Below are positions 26,542 through 38,654 of a stretch of 64,000 nucleotides of DNA, piece after piece; within the stretch, counting starts at the first letter, position 1; each line of letters starts with the position of its first letter. The DNA lies in NCBI GenBank assembly GCA_946699065.1, contig CAMPDV010000115.1:496001-560000 (forward strand), written 5' to 3'. The position numbers and the translations under genes are program-made. The notes below the pieces were generated by a model. The model saw only the letters and a program-made list of their open reading frames with translations, did no database searches and was not told where the DNA came from. Source of the stretch: Loxodes magnus. Its lineage: Eukaryota; Ciliophora; Karyorelictea; Loxodida; Loxodidae.

Positions 26542-28402
26542 TCAATTGTTCTGGAAGAGTATATCCTACATATCATTATAGAGCTAAACTTTATTGCAAA
26601 GGAAATCAATGTTATTAGAAATGTTCATTTTCATTAAAATTTGTAGCATCCTTTTTTATTAATTGTTTAAATTATACTGAAGTACTTTTTAATTTAGTTC
26701 TTACTAATTTTCTAGTGACTATATCGAATTCTGATTTTATTAATTCCAAGGGATTCCGTTTTTCTGGAATAAATTATTTTAATGTTCAACAAGTTAATTT
26801 GGAATGTTGAATCCACGATAATCAAAATTTTAAACAAGTTATCTTAAGTTTTATAAAATTTATTCTTTTTAATCTTCTAAAACTAAAATATCTTCTATCT
26901 AAAAATCTTACATTTCTTCAAAAGTAATAAGATCTTCAATTTAATCTATTTACAAATTGCTTTCAGAACTACTAAGAATATATGTATGCAATAACGTTTG
27001 CTTTTTATTAAGATCAACTAAAACATTGTCTATTTGACTAGCAAATCTATTAAACTTAAAAAAAAATAGCTAGTTAATCAAATTTATAATATCAGAATAG
27101 AAATTATTCTGTAGTTGAATGGCTTATTTTTTGAGATTAATAAAGTTTTCTCTCTAAGTATTAATAAACTGGATAGAATTTCATATTTCTTGTCTCTACT
27201 TAGTTTATATTTACTATAAGATTTCCTTATTTTAAGGAAAGGTTCTTGGGTTATTTTTAAAAATACTTTAGCATTGTGGACAGTTAGTTTATTTGTTAAA
27301 CTTAAATTAATTTTATAAGCATAGTTGGCATGCAGAGTGATTGCAAGGCTAAATTAAAGCAATACTACTTTATAAATCAAAGTCTGTTTTGCATAGCAAG
27401 CATTACTGTATTTTTGTAATTATATTATTCTCTAAATTTTTTTTTAAGGTTGCTTTTATATTTTTGAATAATATCTGAATCTTACTTTATCTCTCATTTG
27501 ATAAAGCATTATCGCTTTATAAGTTCTAGAAAAATTTTAGTTTAGGATTTATCTAACTATCAGTTTATTACTCCTAAAAAACAGGTAGATTGGTATTACT
27601 TTTAACATTTTAAAAAGGCAGATTATTTTATTAAGGTCTTGTGTCTGGATTGATTTATTTTTATTGATTTTAAGGAAAGCTTCCAAGTCATGAATTGAAT
27701 GGTCTGCTACTTTGCTAATAGCTAAAGCTGAGTGGTTGATTGATTTATTCAAGTCCTACTTCTGGATTATTCTATTTAAATTGATTTTAGGTAAAACTTC
27801 CAAATTATGGATTGAAGATTTAGCTAAAGCCTAGTAGCGGATTATTTTGTTAAAGTCCTATACCTGAACTGTTTAATTTAAATTGATTTTAAGAAAAGCT
27901 TCCAAGTTATGGATTGATTTGTATGTTACTTTACTAAAAGTCTTTACCAGTATTATCAATTTTTTGCAAATCTTAGCCAGGTGTTTTATAGAATGGGGGG
28001 TTATTTTATTCAATTCTTATACTTTATAAATTTTCTTGAGGAATACCTTAGATTTATCCAGCAAGTTATTGAACCTAAGAATGATTGATTATGTTTTATT
28101 GCCCAATTTAATTTTAGTTACCAAAGGTTTATTCTTTTTTAATAATTAGATTCATCACTTAAAATAGTTTTCTACTACATATCTATAGCACTTCTTGGTA
28201 GCTTCTATCATCGTATAGATTTAAAACTATTTCGTATTTGAATAATCATAAGTCATTTAAATTTAGAAATAAAAGCTCCAGTTTTGCTGATATTATCTTA
28301 AATAGATTTTTAAAGTTCCTAAAATGAAGGAGGAATACTAAAAAGGTTAAACTAGATATTATTTTCTTAATCAGAAACTTTTATCATGCATGGATAAGCC
28401 AT
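26542..28402 (-). pseudogene. RING family copy C, decayed
   Basis: Starts ATG GCT TAT CCA at 28402. The first ~100 codons match copies A and B (PPSFQEL, then IYDDRSYQE). Instead of the 53-codon units, the middle carries ~3-4 copies of a Leu/Asn/Lys-rich unit (core LEAFLKINKN) at ~27550-27930. A RING-like cluster follows at ~27400-27245 (CLLCK, PCNHSACQLC, CPQC), then a helical linker aligning with copy A (IDQIEDL) that stays open to TGA 26544-26542. The second C-terminal RING of A and B is absent. In-frame TGAs occur in the N-domain and just after the RING. It is a divergent inverted paralogue that kept the N-domain and RING but acquired a different internal repeat. Confidence 0.65.
27549..27950 (-). 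repeat. Short imperfect tandem repeats inside RING copy C
   Basis: Related units of about 110 bp, each with an AATTGATTTTAAG..AAGCTTCCAA-type core, occur around 27650, 27775 and 27885. On the minus strand they encode a repeated IHNLEAFLKIN-like block followed by a Gln-Asp-Leu-Asn-Lys motif. They occupy the position of the 53-codon array in copy A but are unrelated in sequence. Confidence 0.5.
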
Positions 28403-30894
28403 TTGATTATAGAATATAACAAGAATTTTAATATTAAATTAAACTATAAAATAGCCTAATAATAACTAAGCTTCACTGTTTTAAGTATTAAGTTTATTCT
28501 TATATTTATTAAGCAATCTATTAGATACCTTTAATTATTTTTATATTATAACTAAACTTTAAATTTATTAAAGAAAAAGCAGGATTATTGTTTATTAACT
28601 TAAATATTATTTCTAACCAAATATTTATAATTTGATAAGCTTATGATAAAAATACTTTATTTTACTGAAAAAGGGGATTTATTTGTAATATTTGTTTAAT
28701 AAAAAAGATATAATATAATTATAAAGCCCTTTATTTATATCTCTTGAATAAACTAGCAATATTTTAAATTAAATATATAAAAAAGATTTATTTTTCCTTT
28801 AAATAAAATACATTTTCTATTATTATTCTTTATAAATATAATCCAATTTTATATTTTAAATCTATCCTTTCTTTTATTAAACATTTATCTAAAAGTTTAT
28901 TTTTTATTAGCAAAATAGTGAGAAGAAGAAATGTAGAATTATTAAATAAGTCTCTATTTATAATATAATGTTTGATATTATCTTTTATTATAATATTTAA
29001 TTATATTTATTCATAATTAAACAATACTTTTACTATTTTATTTTTATCTATCTAAAATTTATTAGTTTAATTTAATAAATTACCTAATTATAACTTTTAT
29101 TTAAAAAGCTTATTATTTTTCTCTTTGTACTTTATTTATTTAGTAATTAAGTAAACTTAATTACTATTATTATATATAATTAGCAGCTTTTAATAAATCA
29201 GTTTATTTTTTATATTTAGTTTATAAATATTCATATGCTTTACTTTTATTTAAGTTAAAAGATGAATCATAGTTAAAATTTATTAAATCTATGCATTAAT
29301 AGACTAATACTAATTTAATGTAGAAATTTTAGAGAACTATAGCAAATAAATAAAGTAAAATAGATAAATTTAGAGAATTTTAAAATAGCTTTATAGTAAG
29401 TTAGATAGTTAGATGCTATTCTAACTAGTAAGATAAAGGAAATATTAGTTAAAAGAGTGTATAATTATAAAAATCTAAAAGTTAAGTTTCATATAAAAAT
29501 CTAATTAATATAGCTAAGCTAAAAGGCAAAATAAATCTAAATTTAATAATTATTATATCATATTTCTGACTTCTTAACACTTATTGCTATTTCTTTACAA
29601 TATACTGATTACTTTTCAACGAGATACTTTATTAATATAAGAAACAATTTTATATAAAACTAATTTAATTTTCTAAAAGCCAAATAAACTAAAGGCTTAA
29701 TTCCTATTTAAACATTCATATTTATTCAATTAGATCTTAAATTTTATTATATTTACCCCTTTTAAAGCTTTATGTAATTACTTAGATTTTTAATTATTTT
29801 CAGATATAAAATTAAATAGAAAATCATGATAAATTTAAAATTTTTAAACTTAAAGAATGTAATTTAAAGCTATTAACTTATTACAATGAATCCTTAAATT
29901 TTTCTTAAAATTTACTTTTTTGCTCTTTATATAAATAGTGATAAAGCTTGTCTTTATTTTTCTAACTTGATGATTAATTATTTAACTAACTAAGAGTTTT
30001 TTTAATTTAATCTAGAAGAAAAATTTATTAGCAAAGTTTCTAGACATATCTAAAATTTATTTGCCCTATGTAAAATTAAAATTTCTCAGTTATAGTAATT
30101 TAGTATTTTACCTGAAAGATATTCTGATATGATAGCTTTAAGCTTTACCTATCCTCTAGTTAAGCATCTTTCTTTTTAAGCTATTTTCTTAGATTGAGTT
30201 TTGAATTATATCAACAATTCGGATTGAATTATTTAAAAAATTAAGTCTAGTAATCTTTAATAGCAACTACTAACACTTTTTCATCTTTACTTTTCTTAAT
30301 TTTTTGCCTATTCTGCTGTAAGATAAATCTCTTACTCTTGATTAAGATTTTTTATTAGCCTATATTTCACTTATATAATATATCCTTTAATAGATTCGTA
30401 TTTCTTCTCAACAGCTAATAGCTTCTAGTAATTTTTGTCTTAATTATCGTAGAAAGCTTTATATATTACTGTAGTTCCTCTATAATGTCTAAGATTTTTT
30501 AAATGAGTCAAGAATATTTCAATTTGTATCCGGATTTTCGTTGGAAAAATTTAGAACACGAAGTCTGATTAATTTATAGTCTATGGTTTAATCCTTCTTT
30601 TATTTGCTTAAAGCAAGTGATTTTTTCATTCTAATAAGGTTAAATACTTGATAATTTTAAATCAGAAATCCCAAGTTAAAACTATATTCCCTGGATAAGC
30701 AGATAGCTTTATAAATAGTTATTTAAAATAATTTTATAAGCTATGAATATGAAACAGCTTAAATATTCCATTTTATTTTTAAAGGATGATATTAGACTAA
30801 GTTTATCCATTAATAGAGGGATGCTTTTTATTATTGTTTAAATTATAAAATTAATTAGTTAAACTTTTATTTATCATTTAATTTAATTATCATT
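28403..30894. other. A+T-rich region with a decayed coding fragment (~30240-30690, -)
   Basis: Mostly A+T filler. On the minus strand from ~30690 to 30240 two overlapping frames joined by a one-base shift read like a real protein (RHYRGTTVIYKAFYDN, then KLLAVEKKYESIKG). I do not recognise it. At 28668-28676 there is an AAAAAGGGG tract resembling part of the A5G5 flanking sign known for one Tetrahymena eliminated sequence, but a single occurrence is weak. Confidence 0.35.
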
Positions 30895-33116
30895 ATGGCT
30901 TACCCAAATATATAAGGGTTTCTGTCCAAAAAACTGATATCTAATACCCTGTTTTGTACTCTTCCTTCATTTTAGGAATTAAAGAATAATATCTCAAACG
31001 AAATAAGCTAAAAAGGAATTATAAATTTCTAATTTAAATGACTTATGATATTTCAAGTATTAAATAGACTTTAATCTTATACGATGATAGAAGTTACCAA
31101 GAAGCGATTCAGTTATGTAATAGTAAGTTATTATAAGCAATTAATCTAAATATTAAAAAGCAATAAAACTTGGTAATTAAGCCTAGATTGGGTAGTAAAG
31201 TTCGATGAATAATCCCATTATTTATAATACACAATTCACTAGCTAAGGTTAAGGATTTACTCAGCCAAATTATGAAAATATGCGAATATAGCCAAATAAT
31301 CCTTTAGTTAATCCTCAATTTAATTAAGGATAGCCAAATCTAGGAATCCTGGTAACAACTATTATTTAATAATAGGTCCCTAACTTACAAGCTATAACAT
31401 TTTCAAAAGATTCTTTTAAGCCTAACATGTCTACTAGAATATAGCCAAATAATCTTTTAGGTAATCCTCAACTTAACTAAGGATAGCTAAATCTAGGAAA
31501 TCCTGGTATAAACTATTAGTAAGGCAATATAGCCCTAACATTTAACCTGGAACATCCCCTTAAGATTAAATTAAGCTTTAAACGCTTAATAATTAGATCA
31601 ATCCACAACATAACTAAGGATAACTAAATCTAGTTCCTATTAGTATGGAATCTTAGTAAGATAACATGCAAACCAATTTAGAACCTGGAACATAACCTTT
31701 AAATTATGCAAAGGCAGATATATTGAACAAATAAATCCATTAAAACAATCTAATGAAAGTTTGAATTACTCCAAATTAGTAGTAAAGCAATGCTTAATTG
31801 AAATAAAATGAAGACATAATTTAATAAGCCTACTAATAAATAGATTAGAGATTGAAATAATTCTAAATCAAACTAAAATATCTTAAAGTTTAGTATTGCT
31901 TAATATGTAATAGTGAATTTGATTCTTAAAGTAGCATTCCTTTACAATTGTCATGCAATCATTCTTCATGCTAAGTATGCCTATTTAGTTAATTTAAATA
32001 GCATAAATAAGTTTAATGCTCATAGTGCAATGAAATATTCAAATAAAATCCTAGACTCTTTCCATGCAATTTAGAAATATAAAATCAAATAAATTAAAAA
32101 AGCTTGGACTAAATAAAATTAGCTAATCAACTTATAAAAGACTTGAAGCAAACCTTTTTATTAATTAAAAAAGAAATTATTAAAGATTAGAACGAATTTT
32201 TGAGCTAGCTATTCAAAATTCTTAATTTGATTTTTTTATAAAGTTACAGCGCTTTTTTTTAATAAATTGAAGAAATTGAAGCAAATTTTAATAGTAGATA
32301 AGAATATCTTAATTAGTATCTTTTATAAATATCTAAAAATTAGATTTATTATTATTGAACTGAAGATTTAATTAATTTTCAGATGATAGAAAAATTCTAG
32401 ATAACTGAGATTTAAAAGTTTGCAAATGTAAGTAATAGTTACTTAATTAGTTAAGTAGTTCTGTAGAAAATTGGAATTAAAATCACTTTAGAATTAATGA
32501 AGTTAATAAAATTTATGCAAGCTTGACATAAAGCTTTCCAAAGTAAATTCGACAGTAGAGAGAAGATTCTATATAATAGCTAAAATCAAATTTACCATCA
32601 AAAGAAAATTCATCAGTTGAAACAATTTAGCAGCCTGTTCTTCTTTTAAATAAAAGAGAACCTTTATAAAATCTTATCTAAGCAAATGTCTAAAATGATT
32701 AATTCTAGTAAACGATTTAGAATCTGATGGAGGAATATGATTGCTTAAGAAAACTTAGAAACGATTAAAATTACTATTATAGAGCAGTTGGCTTCTCTTC
32801 CCTTGAGTATTTATGTAGAGTATCAACTCCAATCCAAGAATTATTAAATTTGATTGGTTTACTATAAAGCAACTTTGGATATTTTAAAGTAAGACCATTT
32901 AGTCAAGAGTACCAGTCACTTAGAAGTAATTTGATTAATTTATTGGGCTGACTTCTTCAATAAAGATAATAGCAAAATGTAATACTACTTAAAGCGTTAG
33001 AATAAACTTACCAAAAGCATGAATTAATAGATGAAATGATTGTATGGAAAATGCGATAAATGACAGCTAACTATTTAGAGTTACATCAAGAAGTATTTAG
33101 ACCATTTTTAAATAAT

Positions 33117-33615
33117 AATAAATAAATAAATTTGATTATAGAGCGCGTAGCACTCTTGAGGTGCGCAGCTCTTTAAAAAATGTTTCATACTAACAAGAAT
33201 GTTTGTTACTGATAAAATTATCGGGTACTGATAAACCTTGTTCAATACTGGTATAATTATTCAGTACTGATAAAAATGTTCAATACTGATATAATTTCAG
33301 AATACTCGTTATCTTTAATACTTGCTGGAGATTCAAGGACATGGCAGGGTTGCGTTTCATTGCATCACCAAAGCAGAGGACGACATGTGTCAATTATGGG
33401 TATTTAAATTCTCCACCTCTGATAAAGCTTGCAAAAATAGTTTACTTTTATTTCCAGAATTAAAAACTAAAATAAGCCAGTGCCGAAGGTCAAACTAGCA
33501 AATATCTCGAAGCCAAGCCAAAGCAGAGGAAGACATAAAGTCGATTATGGGTACATAACTTCCCCGACCTTTGATGAAGCCGTCCCTTGTTGTTCACCTT
33601 CTAATAACTATGGTG
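33117..33615 (-). mobile_element. Short interspersed element, copy 1 (inside otubain domain)
   Basis: About 0.5 kb and nearly identical to 43615-44123. In minus orientation it ends with a hairpin (33141-33172) and a TTTA-repeat tail (AAATAATAAATAAATAAA on +). It holds two copies of a structured module (stems CAGAGG 33374-33379 / CCTCTG 33416-33421, and 33534-33539 / CCTTTG 33568-33573, the latter with one wobble pair). G+C is far higher than the surroundings and there is no credible ORF. It splits the OTU domain between PFLNN and the VEDTLTMGK region. AATAAATAA occurs at both sides (33118 and ~33645) and may be a target duplication blended with the tail. It is SINE-like and has no convincing tRNA promoter boxes. 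Confidence 0.7.
33141..33172 (-). repeat. Shared 3'-terminal hairpin, locus 1
   Basis: On + it reads GAGCGCGTAGCAC-loop-GTGCGCAGCTC. The outer GAGC/GCTC and inner GCAC/GTGC stems are separated by a small internal loop (loop TCTTGAG). It lies just inside the TTTA tail. Compare loci at 43640, 45738 and 56791. Confidence 0.75.
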
Positions 33616-34764
33616 ATTTAATATCTATAATAACTATCCCTTAGAATAAATAATCGAAGATACTTTAACAATGGGAAAGAGAGCTAATTTTATCTAGATA
33701 GGTCCTTTGTAAGTAGTATTGGAATTTAAAGTAAATTGGATAGTCTTAAAGTAAAACAACTTTTAAAACTTAAATTAATTCGAAACATCAGGATAAGTTC
33801 CAATTTTACATTTGCTACTAAGAGGTAATTATGTAGATTTATTATATACGAAAGCTTAAACTCTTATAGATGGTTTCAACATGAATTCTTTAAGTTTTGA
33901 TGGAAACTTATAGCAGTTAAACTAAGTAAATAGCAATATACAGCTATTTTATTGATCATCTAGCAAAATTAATAAGCAATAAAAGACTTCAATAGAGATT
34001 TAGAACCAATTTGTAAAAAGATTTATGTAAAGACTGAGTTATCTATATAGTAAATAGCCCAAGAAGCTTAGCTCAAGAGATAAAGCATATCTACTAAGTC
34101 TAAGGAATAACAAAGTAACTAGCAAGGTAATTAATAAAGGAAATTTTAATGCTTTTAATGCAATTAGAAATTTCACAAGGAAGAGATAGTGAAATTATAA
34201 TGCTAATATCAATTTTGTAAAGGATGTCTTACTTTATAGATTTAGCTCTATACAAACAATTTTAAATAATTAGAAGAAAATATCTGAAGAAAATGCTTAA
34301 TCGAAAATTGTTCTCATCTACTTAGCAGTAAAGAATTGGAAAGCATTTTGATTCAGGAGCAATACTAAATAGTAAAACCATTCATTATCTCAAAAGATTA
34401 AAGTTAATAAGAAAGTACTTCCCATTAAAAAATGCACGGGGAAAGCATTCAAAAATTAAAATCAGAAGATTAAAACAAACTATAGAAATGTGATAAATGC
34501 TAAAATAAAAAAAAACTAAAATATTTTATTAAAAAATTAGGATGTGGACACATCTTCTGCCAAGAGTGTATGAATAAACATATTTATAGCAAAACAGATA
34601 AAAAAACATTTCTATGGGATAAAAACAATAAGTTTATAAAGATTTAATGCTTTTGTTACAAATACGATTTAAAAGAGGAAGAAATCATTAATATAGTTGG
34701 AAAAGTAGAAATTGAAGACAAGCGTGAAGAATTAGAAAAACAAAAAGAATGCTTCATTTTGTGA

Positions 34765-35439
34765 AAGAAAGACAATTAAAGAGAAAATTATTAAAATTTA
34801 TAATAAACTCGCATATTATATAAAAAAGTAATAGAATAATCATAATTCTATATTAAGGTTTAAATAAGAAAATTAATTATTTATACCAAGCATAATTAAA
34901 GAGAATATGCTTACATTGTAATATTTCTATGCTTTCCTTTAAGTTTTACAAGATAATTTATCTTTATTTTAGTTAAACATTAAAAGGGAGTTATAAATGC
35001 TAAATTAAAAGAATATAGAGTAGAAATAAATTAATTAAAGATTAAAATTGATATTTCTAGAAACTAGAGCAGAGTTTAGTTTGCGTGCTTTGTATTTTGG
35101 CAATTGACTTATTTTTAAAAGATTTTAACTAAAATTACTTTGCTTATAATTGTTTAGTTACTTTTTAATATCACAAGTTTTCATTATTTTATCTTAAACT
35201 AAATTATTTTTAGAGTTCTAAACGTAATATTAAGAAAAAAAGTTTATACCCCACTAAAAACCTTATCTATGAGAAAATAAAATCAGATAAATTAAGTATA
35301 AAAGTTTAAGAAATCAATATATAACAAAGATCTTTGCCTTTAAATAAAAATAAGCGTAACTTAGTTATAGGAATATGAAAACAATGTTTCTTAAGTATAA
35401 TAACAAATAATTAATTTACTATATATATAAAAATAAGAA
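34765..35439. other. Intergenic, nothing recognised
   Basis: A+T-rich spacer between RING copy B and the first retroelement ORF1 copy. I see no signals. Confidence 0.5.
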
Positions 35440-36330
35440 GGATTCAAATCGGGATTTTTAGCAGCTCCATAAAAGCAGGAGTTAATGACATTCTAGAGAG
35501 ATTAGACCAGAAAAAGAGCTCCAAAATTTTTCTATCAAATCGAATCTCCCATTTCTGAAGAAAAGCCTAAGAAATTGGCTAAAAGTCTTATTCGCTCGAA
35601 AGTATCGAATCTGGAGCAGCAAATAAACTATGATAGCTGATTAAAGTGGTGCTCTCCAGAACTGGGTCAAAAAAGATAAAGAAAGATAATAAAAATTAAT
35701 GGAAAACTTGAACTTGCAGAGTAAATAGAATCGAGACTCATAACCTAAGAAAGAGACCTTAACGCATTTTGAAATATTTGCCAAGATCCGATTAATTAAT
35801 CATAGCACTAACAATAAAAGCAGAAAGAACTGGTCAATAAAAATAGAAAAAATAGAAGTAATCCAGCAATAACTACAGCGTTAAATAGATCAAAAAATAA
35901 GGAAACGACCCAATGATAATCGAAGTGAAAAAGAACTCAAGATTTAAATCTAAAAGAGAATCGAAAAAATGCAATAATTATAACTCTCGAATGCATATAT
36001 GGAAAAGATACTAGAAATTAATAAATTTTAAATAAGAATACTAAAACTACTGAAGAAGTTAGACAATAGAAAGAAGATACAACAACAATTAAAACTAAAA
36101 AGAGAAAAAAAAAGATTATATTGCAACAATTTCGAAAAAATGTACAAGATAAAAGATACCAATCATTATCTAGGCGAAAGGATATCTCAAGGATATTATT
36201 CATAACAAGAAGAAAAGTTCTAGAGACATTAAAACTTTTATATTTAGCCTCTAGAGCAATCTAAAGACTAGTGGGAAAAAGGCTGAAATACCTACAAGAG
36301 TATCAAACATTTAATTTTGTATTATTTATG
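35440..36330 (+). mobile_element. Retroelement ORF1-type gene, copy a (decayed)
   Basis: Opens with GFKSGFLAAPQKQEL, aligned with MSGFKPGFFAAPKNQEL of the copy at 42048. It continues as a charged coiled coil (LAKSLIRSKVSNLEQQ, then LELAEQIESRLITQERDLNAF) in frames separated by TGAs. The nucleotide match to 42048-42960 persists to a common end (TTTATATTTAGCCTCTAGAG at ~36237, and ~42858 in the other copy), so both are copies of one element. It resembles the first ORF of a non-LTR element (RNA-binding, coiled coil). The CCHC knuckle seen in minus-strand relatives was not found here. The initiator ATG is lost. Confidence 0.6.
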
Positions 36331-36482
36331 TATAATTGAATTTGTAAAATAATTTTAAGCAAGCTAAAATGCTTTGAGCTTTAAACATTTAATTTGGGAT
36401 GATTAATATGATTTTAGATTGCTATGATTTTTTATTATGTAAACATTCTTTATGTTAACTATGCTTACTTTATTACTTTAAA

Positions 36483-37265
36483 TTACTCTAACAAATATAA
36501 TAAATGCAAAAAGGAGAAACATTTAATAAATTTAAGAATCTTTTCTAAAAATTGATAATAATAATGATTGATTAACGTGGAGTCACCTTTATTTGGTTTT
36601 CCACGAATTAAAAGTTTATTGTTAAGTAATAGAAACTTCAAATTTATCTGGATCAAGTCTATCATAAATCTTCAAGATTTTTAATTTATTTTTAATAATG
36701 GTTTCCTACAGGTCAATTCCATTCATTTCTTATTGAACTCATTGACCGCTCGCTAAATTTACGGAGCTTCTTTGTTTAGTTGAAGTATTTTTTCCTATAA
36801 AATTTTCCTTTTTGAGTACAATAGGTTCTAAAAATATTTCCCCATTATTTTTCTATTATTCTTTTTTCTTTAAGTCTAAATTGGAAGCAATTCCGTACTT
36901 TATGTCCAGGCCTCTTGCATATCATAATTTTCTGATAGGGAATACAAGTTGTTGGAGTTTGCTACTCCACATCCATTGGATCATTCATCGATATTTTTAT
37001 TAGAGGAATATGCTTTCAGTTAACTATAAATTGGTTTAATTTTGTTTCTAGTTCTACTATTCTGATATTTCATGACTATTTATTTTCAATTTTTGTTCTT
37101 ATTAATTAAACATCAGGTATTCGATTTTCCTTTTAAGTTCTTGTACTGTTCTTAGGAGTTTAAAATTTTCTTATTACATAGTTTGGAGTTCTTTAAGTAT
37201 TTTTTACTGATCATAACTTGATTGAGAAGCCTTTTAAGAAGAGACTTTTTCAAGAAATTTTCCAT
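36483..37265 (-). mobile_element. Retroelement ORF1-type gene with CCHC knuckle, copy c (decayed)
   Basis: The minus-strand ATG at 37265 starts MENFLKKS, parallel to MENYKQKIS of the copy at 48112. A coiled coil leads to NDPMDVEQQ at ~36985-36960 and a zinc-knuckle relic (CKRPGHKVRNC, first Cys deleted). The C-terminal region aligns with 47.4-47.7 kb (IIEKQWGNIFRTYC versus IVENQWKNIFRIYC) but then breaks into several frames, ending around PNKGDST. This is a gag-like nucleic-acid-binding protein of a non-LTR element, clearly inactive. Confidence 0.6.
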
Positions 37266-37299
37266 TTTTTCTATCAATAATAAAAGGTAAAGGTAAAAT

Positions 37300-38410
37300 T
37301 AGGTTTATAGTTTTAGAAGAGGGACTTGCAAATAATAAATCTTCAATATGTTCACTCTAAAAATAAAGAATTGCTTAGGATTTTGTTATTCTGCCTTCCT
37401 TGCTTTTAAACCCTAGCTTATTAAGTATAATCCAGTTTCTTAAAAAAACTATTTTTAAGTTAGTTTTAACTCGAATTGTAGAACTTATTCCTATAGAATA
37501 GTTCAGTTTTTGTTAGTTAGATTTAAAATAAAACGTCCAAATGGCTTATTTAATTTTTTTATAATTTTCTGAATTTTTTCATCATCTTTTGTAATAATGT
37601 TGCTTTTAACATATGTAACAATTAAGTTTTCTTCTTAAATATTATTACATTTTGTTTTTTTCTACGTCCATTGGTACACATCCTTATTATCCATAGGTTC
37701 TTTAAATAATTTCCTATTATAACATCTGCTTTTCTTTCAATTATTTTATTTAATATCATAATATCGAAAATTAAAATTTGATTAAATTATTAATTATTAA
37801 TTATTCTCTTTTAGCCTTTGAACCATTTAAGCTTAGATCTTATTTATAGCATCATCTATAGATGAAAATTAAAGGTTTCGTTTTTCGTCTATTTTATCTA
37901 GTATTTATTATAATTTTTAATTTTTATTATTTTAATTCTTATAAAATTTTTGTTATTCTTTGACGCACTGATTGTGCAAAAATACTCTTATAATTAATGC
38001 TATTCTTATTTTTAGGTTTTTGTTCGGTCTAAAAGTATTGTTTTTCTTATTTTAAAGATAATAATTAAGAGAGGTCTGCTGTTTGTTAGATGCATTTTTT
38101 TAATATAATAATAATATATATAAGTTTTTATATTTTTAGCACCGGAACATAATTGCAAAGTTATGCTGAATGTAATTTACAAACTATGTTTTAATAAAGA
38201 TTTTTTTTTCAACTTCAATCAAACTTTTTGCTTTACTTCGTCTTGCATAGTTATTTGAACATGCTCTTCTTAAATTTATTTTCCATTTGAGGAATTTTTC
38301 TAACTTTCATTTTCCAACTTGAACATTTCTAATATTTTCTTAAATAATTCCTCATGAAAGATTTTGACTAATTTATCTACTTTAGAAAGTTAAGTTCTTG
38401 AGAAATTTTA
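37300..38410 (-). mobile_element. ORF1-like remnant, copy c2
   Basis: Coiled-coil coding stretch at ~38400-38230 (VDKLVKIFHEELFKKILEM) followed by a PMDVE motif at ~37673-37660 and Lys/Asn-rich fragments down to ~37330. The order and motif match the ORF1 copies on either side. Frames are badly broken and the limits are approximate. Confidence 0.4.
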
Positions 38411-38654
38411 ATTAATATAAATCTAATCGCATAAAATGGGTTTCTTCTAATCTTTTCCCAAAAGCAACTAATTATTAAAAAAATCCTAAAATAACAACTA
38501 TTGTAAAGATAATTTAAAAAATCTTTGAATTCATTAAAATATTAGTCAAAAATACAAATTATACTTAATTAGATATAAATGTGACGTTAACTGAGTTCAT
38601 GTAAGAAATTAAAAAAGTAACTCCTTAGTTTATAAATGGAAATAATATTCTTAG

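Larger units (their letters stand above)
32733..33955 (+). pseudogene. Otubain-like (peptidase C65) domain, inactive and interrupted
   Basis: The N-part at 32733-32953 reads RKLRNDQNYYYRAVGFSSLE, aligning with the otubain signature GDGNCFYRAxGFxxLExL. The glycines and the catalytic Cys are replaced (Tyr at the Cys position). A middle block at ~33050-33110 (MTANYLELHQEVFRPFLNN) matches the usual helix before the insertion-prone loop. After the interspersed element, ~33672-33900 resumes with MGKRANFIQI and ends in PILHLLLRGNYVDLLY, corresponding to xxLLYRPGHYDxLY with the catalytic His gone. Family identity rests on these spaced motifs, read by eye. Loss of both catalytic residues implies that either the domain was already non-catalytic or it decayed after duplication. 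Confidence 0.6.
30895..34764 (+). pseudogene. RING family copy B: RING - otubain-like - RING, decayed
   Basis: Starts ATG GCT TAC CCA with the family N-domain (frameshifted early) and 4-5 degenerate copies of the 53-codon unit (31300-31690). The first RING is at ~31890-32075 (CLICN, SCNHSSCQVC, QCSQC). After a linker almost identical to copy A, the frame runs without break at 32697-32702 into an otubain-like domain (from ~32730), another zinc cluster (~34150-34260: CFQC, CQYQFCKGC) and the C-terminal RING (~34490-34660: CDKC, CGHIFCQEC), ending at TGA 34762-34764. Combining an OTU deubiquitinase fold with RING fingers points to ubiquitin editing. Breaks include TGAs (~32345, 32951, 33952, 34288), indels and a 0.5 kb interspersed element inside the OTU domain. 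Segment 32703-34401 is missing from copy A and is flanked by GATTAA repeats. Confidence 0.7.

Noticed and set aside
33141-33340. tRNA-derived SINE promoter (TAGC..GTTGG as A box, GATTCAAGGAC as B box)
   Set aside because: Box spacing (~190 nt) is too long, the matches are partial, and the candidate A box lies at the element's 3' end in its likely orientation.
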